The notes under the pieces were generated by a model, which had not been told where the DNA came from, did not search any database, and saw nothing but the letters and a program-made list of their open reading frames with translations. DNA of 35,876 nucleotides, from assembly GCA_964498725.1 (NCBI GenBank), contig CAZCHS010000022.1:1-35876 (forward strand), given 5' to 3'. Numbering within the stretch: the stretch's first letter is position 1; each line of letters opens with the position of its first letter. The translations under genes were made by a program, and so were the position numbers. This document shows positions 1 through 8,836 of this stretch, one piece after another. This stretch comes from JAFGTP01 sp964498725 (lineage in GTDB: Bacteria > Fidelibacterota > UBA2242 > JAFGTP01).

Positions 1-63
1 GTAACTTGTTAATTTTATTCGCTTTCCTTTAAAGAATTGAAAATTCATGAATAATTCAGGTTA
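1..63 (-). repeat. Dispersed repeat, TAACCTGAAT family, copy 1
   Basis: The segment ending GAATAATTCAGGTTA at 49-63 is nearly repeated at 11067-11130. The similarity extends about 45 bases further upstream (GTAACT..TTTTATT..GAAAATTC in both). Read on the minus strand it begins TAACCTGAAT and ends GAATTTTC. Related copies in the opposite orientation lie at 4641-4690 and 10991-11043. It lies downstream of the SDR gene. I see no coding potential; it is a non-coding dispersed repeat of unknown role. Confidence 0.65.
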
Positions 64-117
64 AAGATGTTTGTATTGATTGATCCTGCTTATGAGTAGC
101 ATTAAGGCAAACAATGC

Positions 118-831
118 TCACACTTGCATCTCCCTTACGTCAACAAAGCTGCCGTTTTCATAGTCCAATACTTTTTCCATGCCGGCGATCAGCATGGCAG
201 CGGCATTATCAGGCTCCGGCATTTTTTCGGTGTACCGGGACTCCTGCAAGCGTTTGATAGTGGGATATTTATCGGTTTCTTTGATGTTGTAAATGGTTTC
301 CTGAATTTCGCTGTCAACCAATCCCGGCGCAAAAGCATTGAAATGGGTTTCCGGATATTCTTTGGAATAGATATTCATCAGCATGTTCAGTCCTGCTTTG
401 GACATGGAGTAGGGGCCCCACCCGGGCGAACTGCGCAGGGATGCTTTCGAGGAAAGGCCGATCACTTGTTTGATTTCCTGAACATTTTTAAATAGCAGGT
501 CCAACAGTACTTTATTGGCCCAGACATTAATATCCATCACCCGTTTCATTTCCGCCACACTGATTTCCTTCATCCATTTGATATCACCCAGGACTCCTGC
601 GTTAAGAATAACCAGATCAAAGCGCTTTAATTGGCAGATGAACCCTGGCATCTCCTCTTTCACCCGCTCAAAATCGGTTAAGTCCAAATTCAGATGATGA
701 TAGTTTTGTGCCTTAGCGAAATCATCAACTTTTCGCCGGCTGATGCCCCAAACATTGGCGCTGCGTTTTATGAATTCTTTGGCCAACCCGTGGCCGATCC
801 CTGAACTGGTTCCTGTGATCAATATATTCAT
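118..831 (-). CDS. SDR family NAD(P)-dependent oxidoreductase
   Basis: A 237-residue classical short-chain dehydrogenase/reductase, probably cytoplasmic. It has the nucleotide-binding TGTSSGIG motif at residues 6-13, the LNAG motif near 76-79, a catalytic serine in GLSSKAS around 127, and YSMSK at 141-145 supplying the catalytic Tyr and Lys. The length is typical for the family. The start is the first ATG and directly precedes the Rossmann strand; no strong ribosome binding site is visible upstream. The substrate cannot be read from the sequence. It is separated from the antiporter gene by about 160 bases and need not share a function with it. The family call is secure; the specific reaction is unknown. 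Confidence 0.9.
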   Translation of the reverse strand: MNILITGTSSGIGHGLAKEFIKRSANVWGISRRKVDDFAKAQNYHHLNLDLTDFERVKEEMPGFICQLKRFDLVILNAGVLGDIKWMKEISVAEMKRVMDINVWANKVLLDLLFKNVQEIKQVIGLSSKASLRSSPGWGPYSMSKAGLNMLMNIYSKEYPETHFNAFAPGLVDSEIQETIYNIKETDKYPTIKRLQESRYTEKMPEPDNAAAMLIAGMEKVLDYENGSFVDVREMQV

Positions 832-989
832 TTTATTGTTATTGCCTTTAGACCTCTAAAATGAACTTTCGGGCAATATATCCTTTCTCTTTTAATTTTA
901 TTACAACAGTTCAACTTATTGGAATTGGAAATAAAATTCAAGGTGAGATTATTTACTGAAGGATGATTTTTTGAATCAACAAAATTGAT

Positions 990-2495
990 TCACTCCATGG
1001 GTGTTGTTCTCGATTGTTTTGTCACTACTGTAACTCTGACAAATATGCCATACCCAAGCGCCATCAATACCAGCAAAACAGCATAAACTAATCCGATGGG
1101 GAGATAGATCAATAATAAATAACCAATCAGTGTCAGGCCGGCCACAAAGAGAATTTGCGGCATCTGTGTTTTGATATGGTCAAGGGGGGAAATTTTACAG
1201 GCGGCTGATGACATGATCGCTTTATCGGAATAGGGAATCAATTGCGCGCCCAGAATCGCGCCGGAAATCGTGGCGGCCACTACTGCATAAACAACTTCTG
1301 GCGCAGCTCCGGCTGCCATTTGGGCCGCAATCGGCATGATCAGTACCATTGAACTCCAACTGAAACCACTGGCCACTGTAACCAGGGCTGCTATAATAAA
1401 TATAAACAGGGGAAGAAAATCGGGTGTGATGATGTTTTTGAAGACATTGGAAATAAAATATCCGGTCTGCAAATCAATGGTTACCAATTCCAGCCCTTTG
1501 GCTAATATGATCACCAGGCCGGTGGGAATCAATTCCCTGATACCCTGCCATAAATAGTTTGTGTATTCTTTCTGTGTCAATATTTTATCCCGGAAGATCA
1601 TAATAGTCAGCAAAAAAAGCGCAATTATCACGGAAATATTCAGTACATCAATAGAGGGTGCATTGCCGATAATGGAGACCAGGGCTGTCCGGTCAGTTGC
1701 TGGCGTTAGCAGGTAGCCGCCGATGAACATTCCTAAAACCGCCGTGATCAGCAAAGCGGAAAAGGGCACCAGCATATCCCGTTTGCGTGCGGTTCTTTTT
1801 TGTTTGGTGAATGAGGGGTGACGGATTTTTTTAACCTTTTTTCTGTAAAACCAATGGCCAAAATAGGCAATAAGCAAAACAAATATAATATTCAGAATTG
1901 TGAATATGTGATAGGGGATGGATGCGAAAAAAATGGTCACTGTCGATTGGTCCAGAATACCTTTGGTGGCGCCGCTGATGAGTGAAATTTCAAACGCCGC
2001 CCAGGTGGAGATCAGCATGATCGATGATACCGAAGCAATTACATCAATAAAATAAGCCAGTTTAAAAGTGGATATTTTGTTCTTTTTAAAAACCGGCGAA
2101 AATGATGCGCCGGTAATCAGAACATTGGCGTAGTCGTCAATAAAAAGCATCAGACTGATAAAAAAGGCGGATAGTCGCGATTTTCGTTTGCTTTTCAGTT
2201 TTTCACCCAGGTAATGACCGAGTTTATCCGAGGCGCCGGTTTCTGACAGCACTTTCAGCATAGCGGATATCATGAGAATAAAAAAGGTTATCTTTAATCT
2301 TTCGGCATCAGTAAAACTTTGATAGATGTAAGTGCCCAGCTGTTTGAATCCTAAGAAAAAATCCGCTGAAAAAATAAAGGCGCCGGCAATCACACCAAAA
2401 AAAAGCGCCCAGTGGACTTTCCGTGTTTTATAGCACAGGACAATTGTTATAATTGCCGGAACAAGCGACAAGATTCCAAAATTTGTGGTATTCAT
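990..2495 (-). CDS. NhaC-type Na+/H+ antiporter family membrane protein
   Basis: A 501-residue polytopic inner-membrane protein with about a dozen hydrophobic segments, first at residues 7-24 and last near 450-490. A FIDDYANVLITGASFSP stretch and the late segment SGAILGAQLIPYSDKAIMSSAAC are typical of the NhaC/YfcC-like ion-transporter superfamily. Members exchange Na+ for H+, sometimes coupled to organic anions such as malate/lactate; the sequence does not settle the substrate. The gene lies 31 bases downstream of a basic-amino-acid decarboxylase on the same strand, so the two may be cotranscribed. Decarboxylation consumes protons and the antiporter moves them, so a shared role in pH homeostasis is a reasonable inference. 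Only a weak GGGTG ribosome site precedes the ATG. Confidence 0.85.
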   Translation of the reverse strand: MNTTNFGILSLVPAIITIVLCYKTRKVHWALFFGVIAGAFIFSADFFLGFKQLGTYIYQSFTDAERLKITFFILMISAMLKVLSETGASDKLGHYLGEKLKSKRKSRLSAFFISLMLFIDDYANVLITGASFSPVFKKNKISTFKLAYFIDVIASVSSIMLISTWAAFEISLISGATKGILDQSTVTIFFASIPYHIFTILNIIFVLLIAYFGHWFYRKKVKKIRHPSFTKQKRTARKRDMLVPFSALLITAVLGMFIGGYLLTPATDRTALVSIIGNAPSIDVLNISVIIALFLLTIMIFRDKILTQKEYTNYLWQGIRELIPTGLVIILAKGLELVTIDLQTGYFISNVFKNIITPDFLPLFIFIIAALVTVASGFSWSSMVLIMPIAAQMAAGAAPEVVYAVVAATISGAILGAQLIPYSDKAIMSSAACKISPLDHIKTQMPQILFVAGLTLIGYLLLIYLPIGLVYAVLLVLMALGYGIFVRVTVVTKQSRTTPME

Positions 2496-2526
2496 TGTTA
2501 TTTACACCCAGGGTATCATTTTATTA

Positions 2527-4443
2527 TTAATCAATCAAATATCCATCTTCCTGTAGTGTTTTTTCTTCTTCCGGAGTAGCAACTTTGATATTATTTTTGT
2601 CCATACCGTGAATTTCTACACCTTTTTCCGTCAACTGAGTCAGGTAATCAATGATCTCTTTGGTAATGATCTGCCCGGGGATCAGGATTGGAATTCCCGG
2701 CGGATAAGGAACTGCCATAACTGTTGATATTTTATTTTCGGCATCACGAATATCGATTAATTCACCATCACAATAGAAAGCATGCCGGGGCAGGTATCTT
2801 AAATCAGAAAGCACCATTTTAATCGTATTTGACCGCTTGGGAGTTTTGGATTTTTTCCCTTTTCTTGACAGCGATTCCAGCGCCAGAAAGAGCCGGTTGA
2901 TTTTGGAGCGGGTCGTACCGATGGTTATTAGTAAAGTAATGGTATTGAAAGTAGATTTTTCAATTTGTATGCCAAAATCTTCCGATAAGGCGGCTTCGAT
3001 TTCTTTGTTCGTGTATCCACTTCCGGAAATATCGACAGTAATTTTTGTGTCGTCGTGGCGAATGTTGTCATTTTTGATTTCGTCGGAGATCAGTTCTTTC
3101 AAGTCCAGTACGGAAAATCCATCCAAAGAATTGATAGACTCTCGCAGGTCTTTTGCCAGGTCCAGCGCATTGGACAATAATTTGTATCCTTCCATCACCA
3201 TCTGTTTGCGGGCTACATCCAGGGAAGCCACCATGGGATATCCCGGTGATGTTGAGGTGTACATCATATAATTTTCCATAAAAAATTCTTCGGTATTTTC
3301 AAAATCGGGATCATTGACATGCAGCATGGAAGCCTGTGAAAAGGCGCTCATGGTTTTGTGAGTGGACTGAGTAGCGTAATCAGCGCCGGCGGCCATAGCG
3401 GTAGGATAATAATTAGCATGAAAATTGGCGTATCCAAACCAGGCTTCATCGACAATTACCTTAATGTTGCGCTTATGGGCTTCTCTGACGATATCTTCAA
3501 TATCATAGATCAAACCGTCATAGGTACAATTGGTAATAATAATTGCTTTGACTCTTTTACCTTGCCTGATGGCGGTGTCCATTTTCTCAATGATCCGTTT
3601 TTTGGGAATCGGGCCGAAAATACCATATTTGTTATTTACAGAGGGAAGCATGTAAATGGGTTCCGCGCCAGCAGCAATCATACCGTAATGCACGGATTTA
3701 TGACAATTGCGGTCTAATAAAATCGCATCACCCGGTTTGAGCAATGTTTGCAATATGATTTTGTTGGAAGTAGATGTTCCGTTGGTCACAAAAAAGGTCT
3801 TCCTGGCTTGAAAAGCCCGGGCCGCCAACCGTTGTGCGCGGTCGATCACACCGCCCGGTTTGGGCGCCAGCAGAGAGTCCAGAGAAGGAACGGATACAGA
3901 GATATCGGAGGCGAACATATTATGCCCGAAGAATTGATAATAGTCCTTTACCCACGGAGAATTTTTAACCGAATCGCCGGATGAGTGTCCCGGTGTATGC
4001 CAGGAGTCATTGGATTTATTGGCGTATTTGACCAATTCATCATAAAAAGGGGTCTGGCTTTTTTCTTCAATGGCGGCTGATATTTTTCGTTTAATATCAT
4101 CGTAGTCAAAATCCATTTTGAAAAAATAACCGCTGATCATGCCGTGTCCCTTGATTTTGCGCGGATCTTTTTCCTGTGTAAAGAGAAAAATATTCACTTC
4201 CGGGCGGCGCTTAATGATTTCGTTAAATATTTTCTCGCCGGTAATTTCTTGTTGTGAATTTTTCGATTGTTGAATTTTCCAATTCACCAAGACAATCTGA
4301 ATATCGCCGATTTGCCGAAGCAGTTTCAGTCCGTTATTAAAGTAGTGCGCATCAATAACGGACAGGCCTCTTCGTTCTAATTGTTCTTTTGTTTTTTTAC
4401 GGATCTTTTCATTACTTTCGATCAGTAAGACTTTGTATCTCAT
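2527..4443 (-). CDS. Orn/Lys/Arg decarboxylase with N-terminal receiver-like domain
   Basis: A 638-residue fold-type I PLP enzyme converting a basic amino acid to its polyamine plus CO2. Residues 1-128 form a response-regulator-like wing domain. Residues 130-500 are the PLP domain, with GTSTSNK at 222-228, the cofactor-binding DEAWFGYANFHA from 332, and the Schiff-base lysine in STHK (K363). A C-terminal domain follows, with PYPPGIPILIPGQ near 580-595. It is shorter than the E. coli inducible enzymes (about 710-755 residues). At the phosphoacceptor position of the wing the sequence reads VLVNWK, Asn54 instead of Asp, so it is probably not phosphorylated. A GAGG site lies 7 bases before the ATG. 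Arginine, lysine or ornithine specificity cannot be decided; the antiporter downstream suggests acid or ion stress. Confidence 0.9.
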   Translation of the reverse strand: MRYKVLLIESNEKIRKKTKEQLERRGLSVIDAHYFNNGLKLLRQIGDIQIVLVNWKIQQSKNSQQEITGEKIFNEIIKRRPEVNIFLFTQEKDPRKIKGHGMISGYFFKMDFDYDDIKRKISAAIEEKSQTPFYDELVKYANKSNDSWHTPGHSSGDSVKNSPWVKDYYQFFGHNMFASDISVSVPSLDSLLAPKPGGVIDRAQRLAARAFQARKTFFVTNGTSTSNKIILQTLLKPGDAILLDRNCHKSVHYGMIAAGAEPIYMLPSVNNKYGIFGPIPKKRIIEKMDTAIRQGKRVKAIIITNCTYDGLIYDIEDIVREAHKRNIKVIVDEAWFGYANFHANYYPTAMAAGADYATQSTHKTMSAFSQASMLHVNDPDFENTEEFFMENYMMYTSTSPGYPMVASLDVARKQMVMEGYKLLSNALDLAKDLRESINSLDGFSVLDLKELISDEIKNDNIRHDDTKITVDISGSGYTNKEIEAALSEDFGIQIEKSTFNTITLLITIGTTRSKINRLFLALESLSRKGKKSKTPKRSNTIKMVLSDLRYLPRHAFYCDGELIDIRDAENKISTVMAVPYPPGIPILIPGQIITKEIIDYLTQLTEKGVEIHGMDKNNIKVATPEEEKTLQEDGYLID

Positions 4444-4713
4444 TACATTTCCTCATTTTTTCAGTAGCCGGTTGCGGCAAATTTCAAGCCTGTAATATTA
4501 GGCAAAATATTTAGTATAAATCAACCTAAAAATATTTAAAAATTTTATCTAAAAATTTAAATTATTTAGACTTTGTCTCAGGAATTTCGGAAGATGATTG
4601 ATGGCTTATCCGATTGATCATTTTTGTGTACAAAAGTGGTGTTCCATTGGAAATTATTGGGATTAACCTGAATATCATTTTATTAATCTTTTTTATTTTT
4701 GATGATTGATCAA
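4444..4713. other. Intergenic region, AT-rich with a repeat copy
   Basis: This gap separates the histidine kinase from the decarboxylase. At 4534-4561 an imperfect AT palindrome (ATTTAAAAATTT and AAAAATTTAAAT around TATCT) lies about 90 bases upstream of the decarboxylase start and may be a promoter/operator region. No small gene is visible here. Confidence 0.4.
4641..4690 (+). repeat. Dispersed repeat, TAACCTGAAT family, copy 2
   Basis: GTTCCATTGGAAATTATTGG followed by GATTAACCTGAATATCATTT resembles 10991-11043 (TTTCCTGTAGAAACTATCGG followed by GATTAACCTGAATACCATTC). It is in inverse orientation relative to copies 1 and 4. It sits directly downstream of the histidine kinase gene end, matching the tendency of this family to follow stop codons. 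Confidence 0.55.
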
Positions 4714-6054
4714 TCATTCCACCGGCAAAGTGAAACTAAAGGCAGATCCCTTGCCAACTTCCGATGTCACGTCGACATTTCCATCATGTTTTTCAATAAT
4801 ATTTTTACAAATAAACAAACCCAGGCCGGTACTCTTTTCTTTGCCTGTGGGTTTGACGCCGGCTTTACCGAATTTTGTGAAAAGTTTGTTGATGTTTTCC
4901 GGTGAAATTCCTTGCCCCTGGTCGATCACGGATACTTTCAGATGATTGGTTAACCTTTTAATTTTGAAGGTAACTTCTGTGCCGGGATTGGAATATTTGA
5001 TTGCATTAGAGACGTAATTTTCAATAACCTGCAGAATTCTGTCCTGATCGATTTTAATGGTTGGTATCTGGTCATCTATATCCAACTTGACCTCAATTGA
5101 TTTTTCCTTTCGCAGATGTTTTGTATTTTCAAAATATTCAGTGACCATTTTCACAAAATCTGTTTCTGTTTTATTGATGGATATCTCACCGGATTCAATA
5201 GCGCTCAAATCCAGTAAATCATCAATTAATTTTCGCATGCGGTCGCAATTGCGTTCGATGATCTCCATGGTGTTTTTCTGCTGCGGCGAAAATTCACCCA
5301 GGTAGCCCTCTTTCCAGATATTGATATGATATTTGATGAGATTGGCGGGGCTGCGCAGGTCATGGGCGGCAATTCCCAAAAACTGGTTTTTTAGTTCGTC
5401 CAGTTCTTTTAGCCGCTCCATGATGCGGGATTTTTCGACGATCATACCCAGGTGATTGGAAATTTGCTGAAATAATCCCACATGCGCGTCCCGGTATTTA
5501 TTCTTTTCCATAGAGGAGAAAAAGATAAATCCGGTGGGTTTTCCTAAAGCATAAGTAGGGCAGGTTAAACTTGAGCGCATACCTTCCTGCAGGATCAGTT
5601 TTGTGGAATGGGAGTTGGGATGCTCGGCATAATAGGCTTTCAGGTCATTGATAATGCGCGGCTCGCCGGTTTCGATAATTTTTTCTAAGCTGGATCCTTT
5701 TAGCGGAGCGCTATACCCTTGAGTCAGTTTTGTTTTATCTGATTCTGATCTGTACCAACAGGCTCTGACTGTAGTATTGTCCTCAACCAGGCGAGAGACA
5801 CCGATTCTGTCATAGGGAATGATGGTTTTGAAGGAGTCATAGACATGGTTCCAGATATCTTCCAGATCCACAACGCCGTTAATTTTTTCGGTAATTTTAA
5901 ATAATTTATTGGATTGTTCCAGTTTTGAGCGCGTCAGGTTTGCGACTTCTTCAATTAATTTACCCAGTTCATCCTGATCTTCAAATTTTACGTTATAATT
6001 ACCGTTTTTTATTTTTGTTAAGGCTGCAAAATATTTTGCTGATTTTTGGTCCAT
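4714..6054 (-). CDS. Cytoplasmic GAF-domain sensor histidine kinase
   Basis: A 446-residue two-component sensor kinase. Residues 8-45 resemble a degenerate HAMP-like helix (KIKNGNYNVKFEDQDELG). A GAF sensor domain spans about 60-205. The HisKA domain carries the phosphoacceptor in AAHDLRSP (H231). The ATPase domain has the N box ENYVSNAIKYS (345-355), G1 DQGQGI (378-383) and G2 GLGLF (410-414). There is no signal peptide and no convincing membrane segment, so it should be soluble. No response regulator is adjacent, so it is an orphan kinase. The start is supported by AAGGGAAC immediately before the ATG. A HAMP-like start without membrane helices may mean N-terminal loss relative to a membrane-bound ancestor. 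The ligand is unknown. Confidence 0.92.
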   Translation of the reverse strand: MDQKSAKYFAALTKIKNGNYNVKFEDQDELGKLIEEVANLTRSKLEQSNKLFKITEKINGVVDLEDIWNHVYDSFKTIIPYDRIGVSRLVEDNTTVRACWYRSESDKTKLTQGYSAPLKGSSLEKIIETGEPRIINDLKAYYAEHPNSHSTKLILQEGMRSSLTCPTYALGKPTGFIFFSSMEKNKYRDAHVGLFQQISNHLGMIVEKSRIMERLKELDELKNQFLGIAAHDLRSPANLIKYHINIWKEGYLGEFSPQQKNTMEIIERNCDRMRKLIDDLLDLSAIESGEISINKTETDFVKMVTEYFENTKHLRKEKSIEVKLDIDDQIPTIKIDQDRILQVIENYVSNAIKYSNPGTEVTFKIKRLTNHLKVSVIDQGQGISPENINKLFTKFGKAGVKPTGKEKSTGLGLFICKNIIEKHDGNVDVTSEVGKGSAFSFTLPVE

Positions 6055-6178
6055 GTTCCCTTTCCGGTTTAATTTTTATCAAAACTATTGGTTCTGACAC
6101 TATAATTCAATAAAAAAATACAGGTGAGGATAATAAGATGGTAATTGATCACAAAAACGGCAATAGCCGTCACCGGAA

Positions 6179-6844
6179 TTATGCTGTTTTAAGCGTGTAC
6201 TTGTCTTCCTTTTTTCGATCCAGGATATGGGGAAATTGATGCCGGACAAGCTGGGTGATGAGGTTGACGATATGCTCCTGTCCCACCGGACAACCGGGCA
6301 CGTGAACGACAGGTTTATTGATATTTTGCTGCTTGAAATATTCTTCCAGGCTGAAATAGTCATTGTCAGACTTTGTAGTGCTATTGGGATCACCCATTGT
6401 AGCGCAATTACCAAAAGAAACAGCGCTGAGACAGGTTTTACCGGCGCGTTGGATCCAGTCGTGAATCGGGCGGTTTGCCATATAACAGGCAGCGGGATTT
6501 TTGGGTATTGAGCCTTCCAGGGCAAAAAAATACGGACCGATTTTTCCGGACGTATAGCGCCTGATCAGGTCAATGGCAATATTATAGGGAGAAATATTTC
6601 CGCCGGTGGTCACCAGATTATCATGATTAATGATCAACTTTGCCGGCGATTGATTGGTGAAATTGAGCAATGATACAGAACATCCTGTGCAGGTTTTACC
6701 TTTTATATAAATGAGTGGCGGCACCTCTGATTTTTTTAAACTTCTCAGCAAACTGTCAATTGTTTTTGGCAGATCGTCAATACCAAAGCTGAGTTTTAAT
6801 GAAGCGGCCAGTTTGAGGTTTTCAGATTGTAAATTTTTCATCAC
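6179..6844 (-). CDS. Orphan [NiFe]-hydrogenase small-subunit-like iron-sulfur protein
   Basis: A 221-residue protein resembling the N-terminal flavodoxin-like domain of [NiFe]-hydrogenase small subunits and NuoB-type proteins. It carries the four cysteines of the proximal 4Fe-4S cluster: CTGC (C52, C55), FGNC (C147) and PGCP (C185). It lacks the C-terminal domain with medial and distal clusters found in small subunits of about 270-370 residues, and it has no Tat signal. No large subunit with CxxC nickel ligands is in the window. The GTG start at 6844 has AAGGG 7 bases upstream; an ATG one codon later is the alternative. It follows hcp but is separated from it by a strong terminator. It may act as an electron carrier or hydrogenase-related module; the exact role is unknown. 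Confidence 0.75.
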   Translation of the reverse strand: MMKNLQSENLKLAASLKLSFGIDDLPKTIDSLLRSLKKSEVPPLIYIKGKTCTGCSVSLLNFTNQSPAKLIINHDNLVTTGGNISPYNIAIDLIRRYTSGKIGPYFFALEGSIPKNPAACYMANRPIHDWIQRAGKTCLSAVSFGNCATMGDPNSTTKSDNDYFSLEEYFKQQNINKPVVHVPGCPVGQEHIVNLITQLVRHQFPHILDRKKEDKYTLKTA

Positions 6845-7003
6845 CTGTTTTCCCTTATCACGTTATTGTTATTACTTCCGTGGCTGAGGTGAATTGCAAA
6901 AAATATACCGGTCAATATAATATTGTCCGGTTATATTTATTTTTAATAGGTAATGTTTGGTAGTAAGGATTTGAGTTATTATATTCTTTTAATATGTAAA
7001 AAT

Positions 7004-7036
7004 AAAACGCTCCCGATAGAAACAGGAGCGTTTTTT
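7004..7036 (-). terminator. Bidirectional intrinsic terminator after hcp
   Basis: A perfect 10-bp stem, AAAACGCTCC (7004-7013) with GGAGCGTTTT (7025-7034), encloses an 11-base loop. T tracts on one side and A tracts on the other make it functional on both strands. It lies about 20 bases past the hcp stop codon and isolates hcp from the hydrogenase-like gene. Confidence 0.88.
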
Positions 7037-7056
7037 GGGAATATATAACAGCAGTT

Positions 7057-8670
7057 TTATTCTGCCATTATTTTTTTAATATCTTCTTCAACCTCACCGG
7101 TTACCTGCAGATCAAAGGTGTCAACCAGTACTTTTGCCACATTGGGAGACAAAAATGCCGGTAATGTTGGTCCGATGCGGACTTTTTTAAATCCCAGGTG
7201 TAAGAGCGCCAGTAAGACCGCGACTGCTTTCTGCTCATACCAGGCAATATCAAAAGCCAGGGGCAGATCATTGATGTCTTCCAGTTCAAAGGCTTCCTGT
7301 AGTTTCATGGCAATCACAGCCAGAGAATAGGAATCATTACACTGTCCAGCATCGAGAACCCTGGGAATGCCGCCAATGTGGCCGAGTTGTAATTTATTAT
7401 ACCGGTATTTAGCGCAGCCGGCTGTTAAAATTACTGTGTCCTTGGGTAATTCCCGGGCCACATCTGTGAAATATTGTCTGGTTTTGTGGCGTCCGTCACA
7501 CCCTGCCATAACCACGAATTTTTTAATTGCGCCGGATTTGACAGCATCCACAACTTTATCAGCCAGCGCCATAACCTGGGCATGGGCAAAACCACCAATG
7601 ATCGTTCCTTTTTCGATTTCAGTCGGGGAATCACATTTTTTAGCCAGTTCTATGATTTCAGAGAAGTTTTTTTCGCCATCAACTTCTTTGATGTGTTTGA
7701 CACTGGTAAAGCCGGCATTTCCGGTGGTGAAAATGCGGTCTTTGTAACTTTCTTTTGGCGGCACAATACAATTTGTTGTCATCAGGATCGGGCCGTTAAA
7801 GGAGTCAAATTCTTCTTTCTGTTTCCACCAGGCATTACCATAGTTGCCCACAAAATGGTCATATTTTTTGAAAGCGGGATAGTAATTAGCCGGCAGCATT
7901 TCACTGTGGGTATAAACATCCACGCCGGTGCCTTTGGTTTGCTCCAGCAATTGTTCCATATCTTTCAGATCGTGGCCGGAGATCAGGATTCCGGGTTTGT
8001 CTTTGACGCCGATATTGACTTCGGTAATTTCCGGATTTCCATAGGTTTCAGTATTGGCTTTGTCCAGCAGGGCCATTGTTTTGACAGCAAACTCGCCGGC
8101 TTTCAACACCATGCCGATCATCTCATTGGTTTCCAGGTCTTTTGTTGTCGAAGCCAGGGCTTCAACGACGAATTCAAAAATGGTATCGTCAGAATATCCC
8201 AGAATTAAGGCGTGGTCAGCATAAGCAGCAATGCCTTTTAATCCAATTATCAGCGTTTCCCTGAGAGAGCGCACATCTTCATTTTCTGTTGACAATATGC
8301 CCACAGCCGCGGCTTTAACCACATAATTTTCTTCCCGTTCCTGCCATGTCACGGAATCATGGGTTAAGCCGCTGATATTGTATTTTTTCAGCAATTCATC
8401 CCGCAATTCCACAGCCTCATTGATTTTTTGGGTAATATGCAAATCATTGAAATTGGCATTGGTAATAGTCATGAATAAAGATTCGATTATAAATTGTCCC
8501 ACTTCTTTTTCCACTTTGCCGGCTGTATCACTGATCAGTGAAATACCTTTCAAAGTGTGGATCAACAGGTCCTGAAGTTTTGCGGTGGGTTCAGGTTTTC
8601 CACAAACTCCCTTGACTGTACATCCTTGATTTTTTGCTGTTTCCTGACATTGAAAACAAAACATACTCAT
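7057..8670 (-). CDS. hcp: Hydroxylamine reductase / hybrid cluster protein (prismane)
   Basis: A hybrid-cluster protein that reduces hydroxylamine and, by current understanding of the family, nitric oxide under anaerobic conditions. I start it at the ATG at 8670 (MSMFCFQCQE), not eight codons upstream, because AGGAG lies 7 bases before this ATG; this gives 537 residues. The N-terminal CFQC..GCTVKGVCG supplies the cubane-cluster cysteines of a class I (anaerobe-type) Hcp. Hybrid-cluster ligands are visible in SGHDLKD, TTNCIVPP, MAGCDGRHK, AGCAKYRYN and DAGQCNDSYS. It is the last gene of the rrf2 - ferredoxin - cupin - hcp series. Two palindromes upstream (8691-8709 and 8714-8728) suggest that it has its own regulated promoter. 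Confidence 0.96.
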   Translation of the reverse strand: MSMFCFQCQETAKNQGCTVKGVCGKPEPTAKLQDLLIHTLKGISLISDTAGKVEKEVGQFIIESLFMTITNANFNDLHITQKINEAVELRDELLKKYNISGLTHDSVTWQEREENYVVKAAAVGILSTENEDVRSLRETLIIGLKGIAAYADHALILGYSDDTIFEFVVEALASTTKDLETNEMIGMVLKAGEFAVKTMALLDKANTETYGNPEITEVNIGVKDKPGILISGHDLKDMEQLLEQTKGTGVDVYTHSEMLPANYYPAFKKYDHFVGNYGNAWWKQKEEFDSFNGPILMTTNCIVPPKESYKDRIFTTGNAGFTSVKHIKEVDGEKNFSEIIELAKKCDSPTEIEKGTIIGGFAHAQVMALADKVVDAVKSGAIKKFVVMAGCDGRHKTRQYFTDVARELPKDTVILTAGCAKYRYNKLQLGHIGGIPRVLDAGQCNDSYSLAVIAMKLQEAFELEDINDLPLAFDIAWYEQKAVAVLLALLHLGFKKVRIGPTLPAFLSPNVAKVLVDTFDLQVTGEVEEDIKKIMAE

Positions 8671-8690
8671 ATTCGATCTCCTTTTTTTGT

Positions 8691-8728
8691 GCAATTTTTT
8701 GTAAATTGCGTTGACTTTGTTGCAAAGT
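8691..8728 (-). promoter_or_regulatory. Two palindromes upstream of hcp, candidate operators
   Basis: GCAATTT-TTTGT-AAATTGC (8691-8709) and ACTTTG-TTG-CAAAGT (8714-8728) are both perfect inverted repeats, 21-58 bases upstream of the hcp ATG. They look like dimeric regulator sites. The nearby Rrf2 protein or a CRP/FNR-type HcpR are candidates, but neither palindrome matches a published consensus I can recall. Confidence 0.5.
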
Positions 8729-8836
8729 TAGGGAAGTTCGGTGCGGCTACACCGGCTTCCTTTTTTATCTTTTTCTTAATCTTTTGCCCGCGAATAACGC
8801 GGATGAAAACGAATTTCTAATATTAATTTTTTGGTG

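Noticed and set aside
7474..8208. Long plus-strand open frame opposite hcp
   Set aside because: It is the antisense shadow of a clear Hcp protein; its composition is Phe/His/Gly-rich without domain features.
8671..8694. Upstream ATG for hcp (MHKKRRSN)
   Set aside because: The hcp ribosome site AGGAG lies inside this extension and the conserved N-terminus starts at MSMFCFQC.
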